Source: Nostoc calcicola FACHB-3891
GTDB taxonomy: Bacteria; Cyanobacteriota; Cyanobacteriia; Cyanobacteriales; Nostocaceae
Direction: 5' to 3'
DNA: 64,000 bases
NCBI RefSeq assembly: GCF_014697355.1
Contig: NZ_JACJRQ010000009.1
Coordinates: 62,001-126,000, forward strand
In this document: one piece after another, positions 38,003 to 47,004 of the stretch
Position numbering within the stretch: position 1 is the stretch's first letter
Layout: the number at the start of each line of letters is the position of its first letter
Position numbers and translations under genes: made by a program
The notes under the pieces: generated by a model
What the model saw: only the letters and a program-made list of their open reading frames with translations
Database searches by the model: none
Told to the model about the DNA's origin: nothing

Positions 38003-40084
38003 TTAGCTATAGGAAGCTAACAAATTGCTATAGGCCGCCTCAATTTTTTGCAACTGAGCTATTACATCTTCTTGTAAGCTTTTTAACCTTTTAAACTCAC
38101 TTTCACGATTAATTTCGCGGGTTTCTTTTTGGTTAACTAGATTATCTAATTCAGATTTACGAGAGACAATATCATCATTAATCCGTTTACTCACCTCTCT
38201 TTCGTAAACATCAAAACACTCTTTCACCGCATTGTATACAACTTGAGATTGCTCATGGGCTACCTGGGGTAGGTGTTTAACTAATTCTTTTTTAGCCGTT
38301 TTTACTAACTCTTTACGCGCTTGATCTGCTTGTAAAAAGCCTACTCCCAAACCTAGTAGTGCAAACCCAATCGGCCCCAGAAAAACACCCGTCACTGCTG
38401 TAATTATCCCGCCAATACCAATTACAGTGAAGTAGTTTAACAAGATATTTTTCCAATCAAATCCACTCCCGGCTAGTGCTACACCAGCAAGATTTCCCTC
38501 AGACAGCGATAACAATCCCATTGCCCATTTTGCCCAACCGGGAGATTTATCATCTTCATTAGTGGTATTGGCATTAATTTTGATATTTTGTCCGGTGATT
38601 TTTTCGGTAATTTTGTCTGTTACTTGACTGTAAGATGCGCCATATTGTGCAGCACTGCGAGACAGTTCTCTAAAAGCTGCATTGATATCTTTTTCAGCGG
38701 TTAATGTCCAAGCAGCAGATTTGTCAGCGATATATTGCTCAAAGGCTTTTTGCAATGCAGCGTTAAAGGCTTCCCGTTTACCGCTACTGAGAAAATCAAA
38801 CAAATTTAATTCTGGTTGATAGCGTAAAAAATCGTTTTCAAAGGTATTACCTAAGTTTAAAACGTAGCTACGAAAGGATTCAGAAATTGTTCTTGCTTGA
38901 GTATCTCTGGTGTTGAGAATTTCTTTTTGAAATTGATCGCGAATAACTGTGAGTTTGTTAAATTCTGGCTCTACTGAATCAATTCGTTTTTTCAATTCAT
39001 TTACATCTTGGTCGAGTAATGGTACTCTTCTAGCAACAGCTTCAAGAATGTGATTCACAGCTTGTCTAGCTAAGGTTCTAATTTGACGAAGTTCTGCGAT
39101 CGCTCTTTCTCTGGTAAGAAAAGTATTCAGCGCTCCCATAAACCCAGGAAAGCCAGTCCCTTCTAAATCAGCCTGGGGATTCTTCAGCCGTCGTCTGAGT
39201 GCTTGAATTGACGAAAGCTCAAATACACGTTCGTCATAAATATTCTGACCATCTACATAACAATATTCTGCTAAATTCGCTTTAAATACTTGTCGCAATC
39301 TATCTTCAGATGCTTTTAACTCCTCTACATCATCAGGATCGATTAATGATTCCCGCAGTTGATCCCAAGCATTAACTAAGAAGAAAACCGTTAATCCCCG
39401 ACCTTTAATATAATTTTCTAAATAGCGACGCTCGCCCAAAGTACAAGGTTGAGAAGCTCTCATCACAAATAAAATTGCATGGCAATTATTCACATAGCTC
39501 AAAGATAATTCGTTTCGCGCTTCTGTATCATTTAATCCTGGACTATCGACAATTTCAATTCCTTTTTCTAGTAACGTTAATGGATATTCGACTACTGCAT
39601 AATCAACATCAGGAAAGGCTTGCTTTTTATCCTGTTCTAGTTTTTTAGCTTCAGCAGGATCGATGGTATATTTATATTTAAAATTTTGAAAATCCAACTG
39701 TTGTGGACTCTTGCCATCATTAAAATGAATAGTAACTTTCTTTTCCTGCCCATAGCGTAAAACTGTTAACACTGCGGTGCAAGGGTTAACGTCACTCGGC
39801 AATAAGTTTTCGCCAATCAAGGCATTCAGAAATGTACTTTTTCCCCGTTTCATGTCGCCCAAAACTAAAAGGCGAAATACACCTTTGCGGAGGTTTTTAC
39901 TAGCTGCTGTAATATCTTCAATATCTCGCTCTAAACTGAGTTTTCCTGATGACGAGTCCCCAGCCAATTCAGCTTTATTAATTATTTCAGCCAGTTTACT
40001 CAAAGACACAGAAATTTCCGATCGCACTTGAGCAACACGCTCTAAATCTTGGATAAATCTGTCAGTTGCTACCTGCTCGCTCAT
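38003..40084 (-). CDS. Bacterial dynamin-like protein, BDLP1 ortholog
   Basis: Protein of 693 residues from the ATG ending at 40084, the same length as the crystallised Nostoc punctiforme BDLP1. The start is MSEQVATDRFIQDLERVAQV; the longer frame to 40165 would overlap the upstream gene. GTPase motifs: G1 GDMKRGKST, G2 Thr in NPCTAVLTV, G3 DSPGLND, G4 NAWD. The paddle that contacts lipid is the hydrophobic stretch IGGIITAVTGVFLG then IGFALLGLGVGFLQAD near residue 580. Long helices form neck and trunk. It self-assembles on membranes on GTP binding in the studied ortholog. It is 17 bp downstream of the small coiled-coil gene. Confidence 0.95.
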   Translation of the reverse strand: MSEQVATDRFIQDLERVAQVRSEISVSLSKLAEIINKAELAGDSSSGKLSLERDIEDITAASKNLRKGVFRLLVLGDMKRGKSTFLNALIGENLLPSDVNPCTAVLTVLRYGQEKKVTIHFNDGKSPQQLDFQNFKYKYTIDPAEAKKLEQDKKQAFPDVDYAVVEYPLTLLEKGIEIVDSPGLNDTEARNELSLSYVNNCHAILFVMRASQPCTLGERRYLENYIKGRGLTVFFLVNAWDQLRESLIDPDDVEELKASEDRLRQVFKANLAEYCYVDGQNIYDERVFELSSIQALRRRLKNPQADLEGTGFPGFMGALNTFLTRERAIAELRQIRTLARQAVNHILEAVARRVPLLDQDVNELKKRIDSVEPEFNKLTVIRDQFQKEILNTRDTQARTISESFRSYVLNLGNTFENDFLRYQPELNLFDFLSSGKREAFNAALQKAFEQYIADKSAAWTLTAEKDINAAFRELSRSAAQYGASYSQVTDKITEKITGQNIKINANTTNEDDKSPGWAKWAMGLLSLSEGNLAGVALAGSGFDWKNILLNYFTVIGIGGIITAVTGVFLGPIGFALLGLGVGFLQADQARKELVKTAKKELVKHLPQVAHEQSQVVYNAVKECFDVYEREVSKRINDDIVSRKSELDNLVNQKETREINRESEFKRLKSLQEDVIAQLQKIEAAYSNLLASYS

Positions 40085-40100
40085 AATAGTTACACCTAAA

Positions 40101-40427
40101 TTAAGAATTGTTTTTTTGGGATTCAAAAAATAACTTGTAAGACATCCACCCCAGCGCAGCAACAATAATAAACCCAGCTAGCACTGCGGCTACCCTTACT
40201 GCAACTAACGCTACCACACCAAGAGCAAACAACTTACCACCAAGAATTAGTTTTTTCATCCAAGGTTTGGGAGAATTTTCTGGCTGATGCTTAACAGTTT
40301 GATGAAAAGGTGCATCAGCAGTATGAATTTTAGCTTCCATTTCTCGAAGTCGCAATTCAACTTCTCGTTCTCTTAATATACGTTCTCGTTGCTCAAGTTC
40401 TTTATGGCGATCCTTTTCAGATGTCAT
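40101..40427 (-). CDS. Small coiled-coil membrane protein ahead of the dynamin genes
   Basis: Protein of 108 residues: a strongly charged Glu/Arg coiled coil (residues 5-35, LEQRERILREREVELRLREM), a polar linker, then one or two membrane helices (about 62-98, LFALGVVALVAVRVAAVLAG onward). It is the first gene of the three-gene dynamin unit on the minus strand, 17 bp from BDLP1. Function is unknown; a membrane anchor or partner for the dynamins is suggested by the tight linkage. Confidence 0.75.
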   Translation of the reverse strand: MTSEKDRHKELEQRERILREREVELRLREMEAKIHTADAPFHQTVKHQPENSPKPWMKKLILGGKLFALGVVALVAVRVAAVLAGFIIVAALGWMSYKLFFESQKNNS

Positions 40428-40703
40428 CGCTGTCTACCCCATCTCAAATAATTAAATAATCTCAGGATTCACTAGCCAAGACTATTGTATATTAACTTAC
40501 ATTAAATTTTATAATGCCAGTAAAATTACTAATTTAATTTTCATTGCTTGCTAAATTTAAGCTGGAGTTAGATCCCAGAAAATGCGATCGCTTTCCGGAA
40601 ATGTGGCGAAAAAGAAAATTACTGTCTGACTAAAACAATTACTTGCGTGAGAATAAGAAATACAAGTCAGTTGGGTAAACAGCAAAACCTGGAGGAAACC
40701 ATC

Positions 40704-41288
40704 GTGCTTTCATCCCCTTTAGTTGTGCAATTTCCCCCTTCAATGCAAATGACAGACGAGCAATTTTTTGAGTTTTGTCAAGTCAACCGTGATTTACGCA
40801 TTGAACGGAATCAATTTGGAGAAATATCAATTATGCCGCCCACTGGTTCAGAGACAGGTAACCGTAACTTCAATGTAGCTGGTCAGTTATATGTTTGGGC
40901 AGAAAAAGATGGTACAGGTATTTGTTTTGACTCCAGCACCGGATTTAAACTATCAACAGGTGCAGACCGTTCTCCCGATGCTTCTTGGATTCAACTCTCA
41001 CGCTGGAATACTCTTTCCCCAGAACAACAGCAAAAGTTTGCCCCCATTTGTCCAGATTTTGTCATTGAACTGAGGTCACCTTCTGACAACCTCCAACCCT
41101 TGAAAGAAAAAATGGAGGAATATATGAGGGAGCCAGGAATACAGGTAGGCTTATTAATTGACCGCAAGCATCGCCGAGTTTATATTTATCGTCCTGGTGT
41201 GCCAGAGGAATGTCTAGAAAATCCGGCGACTGTCAGCGGGGAATCGCTATTGCCTGGGTTTGTTTTAAATATGAGTAAAGTTTGGTAA
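40704..41288 (+). CDS. Uma2 family (DUF820) putative endonuclease
   Basis: Protein of 194 residues with the PD-(D/E)XK-like DUF820 fold: MTDEQFFEFCQ, GEISIMPPTG, SPDASWI (acidic residue), FVIELRSPSD (catalytic ExK-like ELRS) and GLLIDRKHRRVYIYRP. The start is set at GTG 40704 because GGAGG lies 8 bp before it; the frame is open from GTG 40647. These proteins are present in many copies in filamentous cyanobacteria and their role is unresolved, perhaps linked to transposition or toxin functions. Confidence 0.85.
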   Translation: MLSSPLVVQFPPSMQMTDEQFFEFCQVNRDLRIERNQFGEISIMPPTGSETGNRNFNVAGQLYVWAEKDGTGICFDSSTGFKLSTGADRSPDASWIQLSRWNTLSPEQQQKFAPICPDFVIELRSPSDNLQPLKEKMEEYMREPGIQVGLLIDRKHRRVYIYRPGVPEECLENPATVSGESLLPGFVLNMSKVW

Positions 41289-41320
41289 AAGCGATCGCAA
41301 CATTGGGAACATAGCAAAGT

Positions 41321-42160
41321 TTAGGGCAGATGCCGATTCATCTTTATCCAATCTTGAGTTGAGCCGACATTCGGATTTTCACCTGGGTTATTTGTACCAT
41401 ATATTTGTCCTTGACGATTTATCCAATAGTAGTTGTAGTCAGTTGGTAACTCGACAATTGGATACCCGTAAGAATTTGTCCAAGTTGTTACATTGCCCAA
41501 GTTCTCACGAAACTGGAAGTTTTGACGGTCTATAGACTCACCTCGTTGGCGGTTCACTTCATCCCATGTCCGCTTAGACCATTCGCGGTATTCCCTGTGC
41601 CTCTGCCCTTCGGTAACTGAAATGTCTATATTTTGTGCCATAATTCCTTGCATTCCGAAGGCTGCTCCATTTGTTGCCGCAACTTGACATGCTACCTGTG
41701 GCAACCATGAAGCATAATTAGCCCACTGCGATTGGTGGGATGCTGCACAAGTCATCACCATCGTACACAGGTTATAGCTATATGCGACGCTGCACTTGGC
41801 TATTCCTTGACAGGGGATACCATTGTATATGTAGGTGCAATCAAACTCATAAGCAACCGAACATCCAGCGATCGGTTGAGCTTGGCGAGGCTGACCCAGG
41901 AGCAATTGATACGGCTGCATTGCCAACAGCTTCTCGTAAACAAACTGCCAAGGGTTGTAGTTTACTGGCAGTCCAGAATTCCCTACCATAATCGTCAAAG
42001 CAACATTGTCTGGAGAACATAGGACAACGGCAAATTGTCCATCCTCAACCACTCGCCAACCACTTGGCACTACATAGTTGAAAAAATTTCCGTGCTGGAT
42101 TGACAACGAACCAGTAGTAGAAGCTTGAGAGGAAAAAGAAGACTGATTATAGTTGTACAT
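41321..42160 (-). CDS. Unrecognised protein of 279 residues
   Basis: No family recognised. Residues 20-170 have a beta-rich pattern with repeated Cys (CSVAYEFDCTYIYNG, CQGIAKCSVAYS, CTMVMTCAASHQSQW), followed by a glutamine/arginine-rich helix (RHREYREWSKRTWDEVNRQR) and a Trp/Tyr/Asn-rich C-terminus (TDYNYYWINRQGQIYG). There is no signal peptide. It is convergent with the Uma2 gene and divergent from cysK. The C-terminal helix plus WINRQGQ block is reminiscent of stress-type secreted proteins, but I would not assign a function. Confidence 0.75.
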   Translation of the reverse strand: MYNYNQSSFSSQASTTGSLSIQHGNFFNYVVPSGWRVVEDGQFAVVLCSPDNVALTIMVGNSGLPVNYNPWQFVYEKLLAMQPYQLLLGQPRQAQPIAGCSVAYEFDCTYIYNGIPCQGIAKCSVAYSYNLCTMVMTCAASHQSQWANYASWLPQVACQVAATNGAAFGMQGIMAQNIDISVTEGQRHREYREWSKRTWDEVNRQRGESIDRQNFQFRENLGNVTTWTNSYGYPIVELPTDYNYYWINRQGQIYGTNNPGENPNVGSTQDWIKMNRHLP

Positions 42161-42329
42161 TTAGCTTTGGAGCAAACATTGGGATTAATACTGGATACAT
42201 CTTGAGTATGGGATTTTACGCACTGGTTTGCAACTTTTATGGTTATTTCTGGTAATGTGTCAATCATGCCACCGCTATAAGCCAAAATTTTTATAGAAGA
42301 AAACAGAAGAAAACATAGGTAAAGTCAAA

Positions 42330-43304
42330 ATGGACATTAAAAATGGCTTCGTCGGCGCCGTTGGTAACACACCTCTGATTCGCTTAAACAGCTTCAGTGA
42401 AGAAACAGGGTGCGAAATCCTTGGTAAAGCAGAATTCCTCAATCCTGGCGGTTCCGTCAAAGACCGCGCCGCACTTTACATCATCGAAGACGCAGAAGAA
42501 AAAGGTTTACTCAAACCCGGTGGTACTGTTGTCGAAGGAACCGCTGGTAATACTGGCATTGGACTAGCGCATATTTGCAACGCCAAAGGCTACAAATGCT
42601 TAATTATTATCCCCGATACCCAATCACAAGAAAAGATCGACGCGCTAACAGCCCTGGGAGCAGAAGTCCGTCGCGTCCCTGCTGTACCCTACAAAGACCC
42701 CAACAACTACGTTAAGTTATCTGGTAGAGTCGCCGCCGAATTAGAAAACGCCATTTGGGCAAATCAGTTTGATAATTTAGCTAACCGCCGCGCCCACTAC
42801 GAAACCACAGGGCCAGAAATTTGGGCACAGACAGATGGTAAAATAGATGCATGGACAGCTGCAACTGGTACTGCTGGTACTTTTGCTGGTGTGGCGTTGT
42901 ACTTAAAAGAACAAAATCCAGCCATTAAATGCGTTGTTGCCGACCCGCTGGGTAGTGGACTTTATAGCTATGTCAAAACCGGCGAAATCAAAATGGAAGG
43001 AAATTCCATCACCGAGGGCATTGGTAATGGTCGTGTTACAGCCAATATGGAAGGCGCACCTGCGGATGACGCCATTCAAATCGACGACCGAGAAGCTTTG
43101 CGGGTAGTTTACCAACTCTTGAGAAAAGATGGCTTATTAATGGGCGGTTCAACAGGTATTAATGTTGGGGCTGCTGTTGCCATAGCGAAGCAATTAGGCC
43201 CAGGACATACCATCGTCACTATTTTATGTGATAGCGGTTCTCGGTATCAGTCGCGGATATTCAACCCCGAATGGTTAGCCTCAAAAGGACTTTCAATAGA
43301 TTAG
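42330..43304 (+). CDS. cysK: Cysteine synthase A-like (O-acetylserine sulfhydrylase)
   Basis: PLP enzyme of 324 residues. Lys44 in NPGGSVKDRAA binds PLP; EGTAGNTGIG holds the phosphate and substrate loop; GGSTGINVGAA follows the active-site rim and CDSGSRYQSR is the usual C-terminal block. It makes cysteine from O-acetylserine and sulfide. The ATG is preceded by a weak TAGGTAAAG. EGTAGNTG and TDGKIDAWTAATGTAGT fit the CysK-like branch common in cyanobacteria, but substrate cannot be settled from sequence, and paralogs usually occur. Confidence 0.88.
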   Translation: MDIKNGFVGAVGNTPLIRLNSFSEETGCEILGKAEFLNPGGSVKDRAALYIIEDAEEKGLLKPGGTVVEGTAGNTGIGLAHICNAKGYKCLIIIPDTQSQEKIDALTALGAEVRRVPAVPYKDPNNYVKLSGRVAAELENAIWANQFDNLANRRAHYETTGPEIWAQTDGKIDAWTAATGTAGTFAGVALYLKEQNPAIKCVVADPLGSGLYSYVKTGEIKMEGNSITEGIGNGRVTANMEGAPADDAIQIDDREALRVVYQLLRKDGLLMGGSTGINVGAAVAIAKQLGPGHTIVTILCDSGSRYQSRIFNPEWLASKGLSID

Positions 43305-43405
43305 TCATTAGTCATTAGTCATTAGTTATTAGCTTCTGGCTTTTGAGAAACGGCAAAGAACAAATGACCAATGACCAAGGACAAATGACCAATGACCAAG
43401 GACAA

Positions 43406-43732
43406 ATGACAAACATCACTCAACCATCAAACTTTTCCACAATAGACCAACCCTCTTTTCCTACATGTGTGCGGGTTTGTCAAAATCGCACTTGTAGAAA
43501 GCAAGGCGCTGCTAAGGTCTTGGCAGCTTTTACGGCTTTGGCAATTCCTGGGGTCACGGTAACAGCTAGCAGTTGTTTGGGACAATGTGGCAATGGGCCG
43601 ATGGTGCTGGTATTACCAGATGTGGTCTGGTATTGCGGCGTTCGGCCTGATGAAGTATCTCTATTGGTAGAACAGCATTTGTTAGGTGGTCAAAGAGTCA
43701 AACATATGCTTTATCATCGGTTTCATTCCTAA
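43406..43732 (+). CDS. Thioredoxin-like [2Fe-2S] ferredoxin
   Basis: Protein of 108 residues from ATG 43406. The four cluster cysteines are in CQNRTC and CLGQC(GNGP), with GAAKVLAAF between. This is the thioredoxin-fold [2Fe-2S] family that serves as a small electron carrier. Two or three upstream ATGs (43364, 43385) lie in a short repeat (ATGACCAATGACCAAGGACA type), so the family-like start is the last one. It follows cysK by about 100 bp. Confidence 0.8.
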   Translation: MTNITQPSNFSTIDQPSFPTCVRVCQNRTCRKQGAAKVLAAFTALAIPGVTVTASSCLGQCGNGPMVLVLPDVVWYCGVRPDEVSLLVEQHLLGGQRVKHMLYHRFHS

Positions 43733-44248
43733 AAATAAAGTCTGCACTCTTGTTAACTGCCAATTTGAAATTTTAGCCGATAGGGCAGCGTTAGCAAGTC
43801 AGATGCTCTACCTCACTGAGGCTATCGAGCATCTTTTAAGACTCAAGCCCTATTTATTTATCGGTAAGGTGAATCTAAAATCTAAAATTTACAGCAGTTT
43901 TCATGTCTTTGAACCACATCTGTCGTCAGGGCAGAGCATTGCTGTGCCCCTAGCACGTGGTCTAGTCTATTTGCCTGAAAATAGCTTTAAAGGCAACAGG
44001 CAAAAGGCAACAGGCATAAGTGTTGGCGTGGGACGGGGATTTAAACCCCGCCCCACGCAATCGCCCCTTCAGAGGCGGGGCTTTTGACCTTTGATTGTTG
44101 GTCAAGGAAACAGGCAACAATTTCCGCATCTCACCAAAAATCTTTACTCTTGCCTGTTGCCTGTTCCCTATTCCCTCGACCGAAGGTCGGTAAAATCCAA
44201 AATCCAAAATCCAAAATCCAAAATTCTTTGACCTAAGTGAGGCATTCG
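43733..44248. other. Intergenic region with hairpins and AGGCAACAGGC repeats
   Basis: No gene supported. Contains AGGCAACAGGCAAAAGGCAA near 43990 with an inverted TTGCCTGTTGCC near 44153, a ten-base-stem hairpin AACCCCGCC / GGCGGGGCTT (about 44043-44084) ending in a T-run, and a CCAAAAT heptamer run near 44193-44224. The GC hairpin plus TTTT could end transcription of the ferredoxin gene. Confidence 0.55.
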
Positions 44249-45211
44249 ATGAATATCCAGCAACTGCGTCAATCCTTAAAACAGAAGTGGCTGAGTTACT
44301 ACGAGCAAAATAGTTCCTGGCTGGTTAAAATGCGAATTTGGGCTACTTATGACGGACTGCGGCGTCCTTCGTCTGGTTTTATTTTGGCAACGCTGTCTGT
44401 TTTGGAACCGCAGTTTGATGAAATACTTGCTTTTATCTTGGATTTAAGTAATAATCCTGATAAAATAGTTGCAGCTTTAGGCCTCAACTTCGATCCCGAT
44501 CGAGAGTTACGTTTAATCAAATCAGAAAATCAAGTTGAAAGTGAGTTGTTACAAGATAAACTTTCCCACGATCGCAAAGCTGTACCATTAGTTTTAAATA
44601 CTACTAAAGTTGCCCCTGATTCTCCTGTCAAGACGCTACACTCAGATTTCCCACGCTTAGAGCAACCTGTAAAATCATTTACAGATAGTAGCGAATTCGA
44701 TCTCATACACAAACCTGGGACATTAGTTGCAGTTCTTACTAAAGTTACTCCCAATACTTCCGTAAAACCTTTACATTCAGTTAAGACAGACTCCGGTTTA
44801 CTCAGGGAAGATAAACCAGAAAAATCCCACTTCGATCGCTTAGCTTCAGGAGGAACGCTAACAATTACCTCCCAGGTAAACACTAAAACCAAAACTATGC
44901 CATCTGTGACACTGGACACTGAAGTTTCAAGTCACAGCAAACCAGTGCGTTCGCTAGCAATTACTAGAGAGATTTCTAGTAATGGTCAATCAGTGCGTTC
45001 GCTAGCAATCACTACCGAAACTCCTAAAAATACCAAGGATGTGAATACACTACCACAAAACATTCACACAAAAGTGAATGTATTACCAAGCACTAATGCC
45101 CGTAGTGTAGCTTCTTGGGTAGATGAATTTTGTCAAGGTACCAGATGCGATCCAGAAGAATGCAGAACTCAAAAGTCAGAATTCAGTATGAATTCCAGTC
45201 CGACTTTTTAA
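44249..45211 (+). CDS. DUF5331-type protein of cyanobacteria
   Basis: Protein of 320 residues. The first 90 residues ([48 protein letters not shown]) match the DUF5331 domain as I know it. The rest is a low-complexity Ser/Thr/Lys linker with internal repeats ([12 protein letters not shown] / [12 protein letters not shown]), ending in a short cysteine segment (GTRCDPEEC). ATG 44249 is preferred to GTG 44237. Function unknown; the family is restricted to cyanobacteria. Confidence 0.78.
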   Translation: MNIQQLRQSLKQKWLSYYEQNSSWLVKMRIWATYDGLRRPSSGFILATLSVLEPQFDEILAFILDLSNNPDKIVAALGLNFDPDRELRLIKSENQVESELLQDKLSHDRKAVPLVLNTTKVAPDSPVKTLHSDFPRLEQPVKSFTDSSEFDLIHKPGTLVAVLTKVTPNTSVKPLHSVKTDSGLLREDKPEKSHFDRLASGGTLTITSQVNTKTKTMPSVTLDTEVSSHSKPVRSLAITREISSNGQSVRSLAITTETPKNTKDVNTLPQNIHTKVNVLPSTNARSVASWVDEFCQGTRCDPEECRTQKSEFSMNSSPTF

Positions 45212-45268
45212 TGAATAAAGATTGCTGAATTCTGCATTCTAAATTCTGAATTCTGACTTCTCCTTTAA

Positions 45269-46264
45269 CTATGGATACTCATGAGAAACAAATGGGATTT
45301 CCACTATTTCGCCCTCAGTTTCTCCTACTTTGACTTTCAACCCCACACCACCAGCTTTGGTGCGAACATAACCTAACCCAAAGTAACCGTCAGGAGTTTC
45401 TGTATAACTGGTAAGCTTACCGACCTTTTCATCTCCAATAGCGATCGCACTGCCAATTTCCGCAGTGGCACTGAGTTTAACGCCAAATAAGTGTTGTTTT
45501 ACACCTTTGTATGTGTTAAGCCGAGCAATGGTTTCTTGCCCAATATAGCAACCTTTATTAAAAGAAATTGTTTGCCACAAACCAGCTTCCAGGGGATTGT
45601 AATCATCGGTGAGTTCTGCATCTGGGGCAGGTCGTCCTTGTAAGATTCGTAACACATCCCAAGCGCGATCGCTCATTTCTACCGCCCCAGTTTCTAACAG
45701 TTTCTCCCACACCGTTGCTTTGTCAGTATAAGGAAAAGTTAAAGTGTATCCTGGAATCGCCAACCCACTACCTACAGCAATTCGCACTCCCTGAGCATTA
45801 GCAATGGTGTATACTTGGTGACTACTGTAAGGTTGACCGATGAGTTCGCCAATCCCCAATTTTTCGATTACAGCGTCGCTTTGGGGACCGATGAGGCTGA
45901 GAGTGTTGGTATATTGGGTGATATCAGCTAATTCCACCTTATCTGCAAAGAAAATATATTTATCCAGCCATTCCATGAGAAACTGGCGGCGGTTAGGCGA
46001 AACGAGCAAGATCGCCGCATCTTCTCTGACGTAGGCGGTTACTAAATCAATCGTTCTGGCTGTGGAAGTGACGAAAACCGTATCACAACCTTGTCCTGGC
46101 TTGAGTGCGAGAAAATCGTTAGTACTTTGGTTATGTAAAAAGCGGAGTCGGTCATCGCCAGACACTTTGATGCGTCCCCAGCCAGAGCGATCGCATATTG
46201 CAACCCCAACTCTAGCAGCTTGGATAGCAGCTGCGTCTCGATTGTCAATTGTAGATGTTGGCAT
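45269..46264 (-). CDS. ygfZ: YgfZ/GcvT-family folate-binding protein
   Basis: Protein of 331 residues with the YgfZ (CAF17/IBA57) signature NKGCYIGQETIARL containing the conserved cysteine. The N-terminal domain has WGRIKVSGDDRLRFLHNQSTNDF. These tetrahydrofolate-dependent proteins assist [4Fe-4S] cluster enzymes. Convergent with the DUF5331 gene, 57 bp apart. Confidence 0.9.
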   Translation of the reverse strand: MPTSTIDNRDAAAIQAARVGVAICDRSGWGRIKVSGDDRLRFLHNQSTNDFLALKPGQGCDTVFVTSTARTIDLVTAYVREDAAILLVSPNRRQFLMEWLDKYIFFADKVELADITQYTNTLSLIGPQSDAVIEKLGIGELIGQPYSSHQVYTIANAQGVRIAVGSGLAIPGYTLTFPYTDKATVWEKLLETGAVEMSDRAWDVLRILQGRPAPDAELTDDYNPLEAGLWQTISFNKGCYIGQETIARLNTYKGVKQHLFGVKLSATAEIGSAIAIGDEKVGKLTSYTETPDGYFGLGYVRTKAGGVGLKVKVGETEGEIVEIPFVSHEYP

Positions 46265-47004
46265 GATGAGGAGTTTGCCCTGTTTGAATGTTGTCGCACT
46301 GGAAATCTTAGCAAATAAGGGTTTGCAGCTTCAATGCACCTCAGATTTTCTTGCAGCGTATAATCAACAGTGCGATTTCGTTAATTAGTTAAAGGCTATG
46401 GTGACTAAAAACATGAGTTTGTCAATGAAACTAAAGTGTTTCGTCAACAAAACGATGAGTTTGTCAATGAAACTCAAGCGTTTCATCAACAAAACGAGAG
46501 TTTGTAAATAATTCTAAAGCGTTTCATCAACAAAACGAGAGTTTGTAAATAATCCTAAAGCGTTTCATCAACAAAACGATGAGTTTGTAAATAATCCTAA
46601 AGCGTTTCGTCAACAAAACGATGAGTTTGTAAATAAAAGTAAAGTTATCGTTATGACAATGATAACGGTGATTGATGGCGATCGCGCTTTTTTGGAGATG
46701 ACATGAAATTATAGCGTTTCCCGATCTACTGAGGTACACCTGTAGGCGCACGGCACTGCCCATAGGTGTCAATTTAAGAAGATTTTGCCCAAATTTGTTG
46801 GGTGTAAGCGTCAATCTCTCGATGCCGCCACAGATGTGCCACCCTACGAGGATCTATAGCAGATTTCAAGAAGCGTGAAGTACACCATCTAGGCCTGGTA
46901 GCTAGGCACAGAAGCTACACTAATTCAGAATTCAGAATTGTGCTGTATGTTAATCTGTGGTTAATTATTTTTTCCGTAGCTTATCGGTACGGGAGCCAGT
47001 ATTA
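46265..47004. other. 740-bp intergenic region carrying a long tandem repeat
   Basis: The main feature is the tandem repeat at 46415-46644. A GGCGCACGGCACTGCC repeat piece lies near 46745. Short frames (for example 46527-46814, minus) are made by the repeat and are not supported. Confidence 0.7.
46415..46644. repeat. Five and a half copies of a 41-42 bp tandem repeat
   Basis: Units start GAGTTTGT and contain GTTTC[AG]TCAACAAAACGA; they begin at 46415, 46457, 46498, 46539, 46581 and 46623. Two internal units are one base shorter (CGA instead of CGAT), which breaks any reading frame, so this is DNA rather than protein repetition. No unique spacers are present. Confidence 0.92.

Noticed and set aside
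43686..44087. 133-residue frame after the ferredoxin gene
   Set aside because: Passes through hairpins and AGGCAACAGG repeats; no domain.
46415..46644. Possible CRISPR array
   Set aside because: The units are head-to-tail repeats with no unique spacers, and no cas gene lies nearby.
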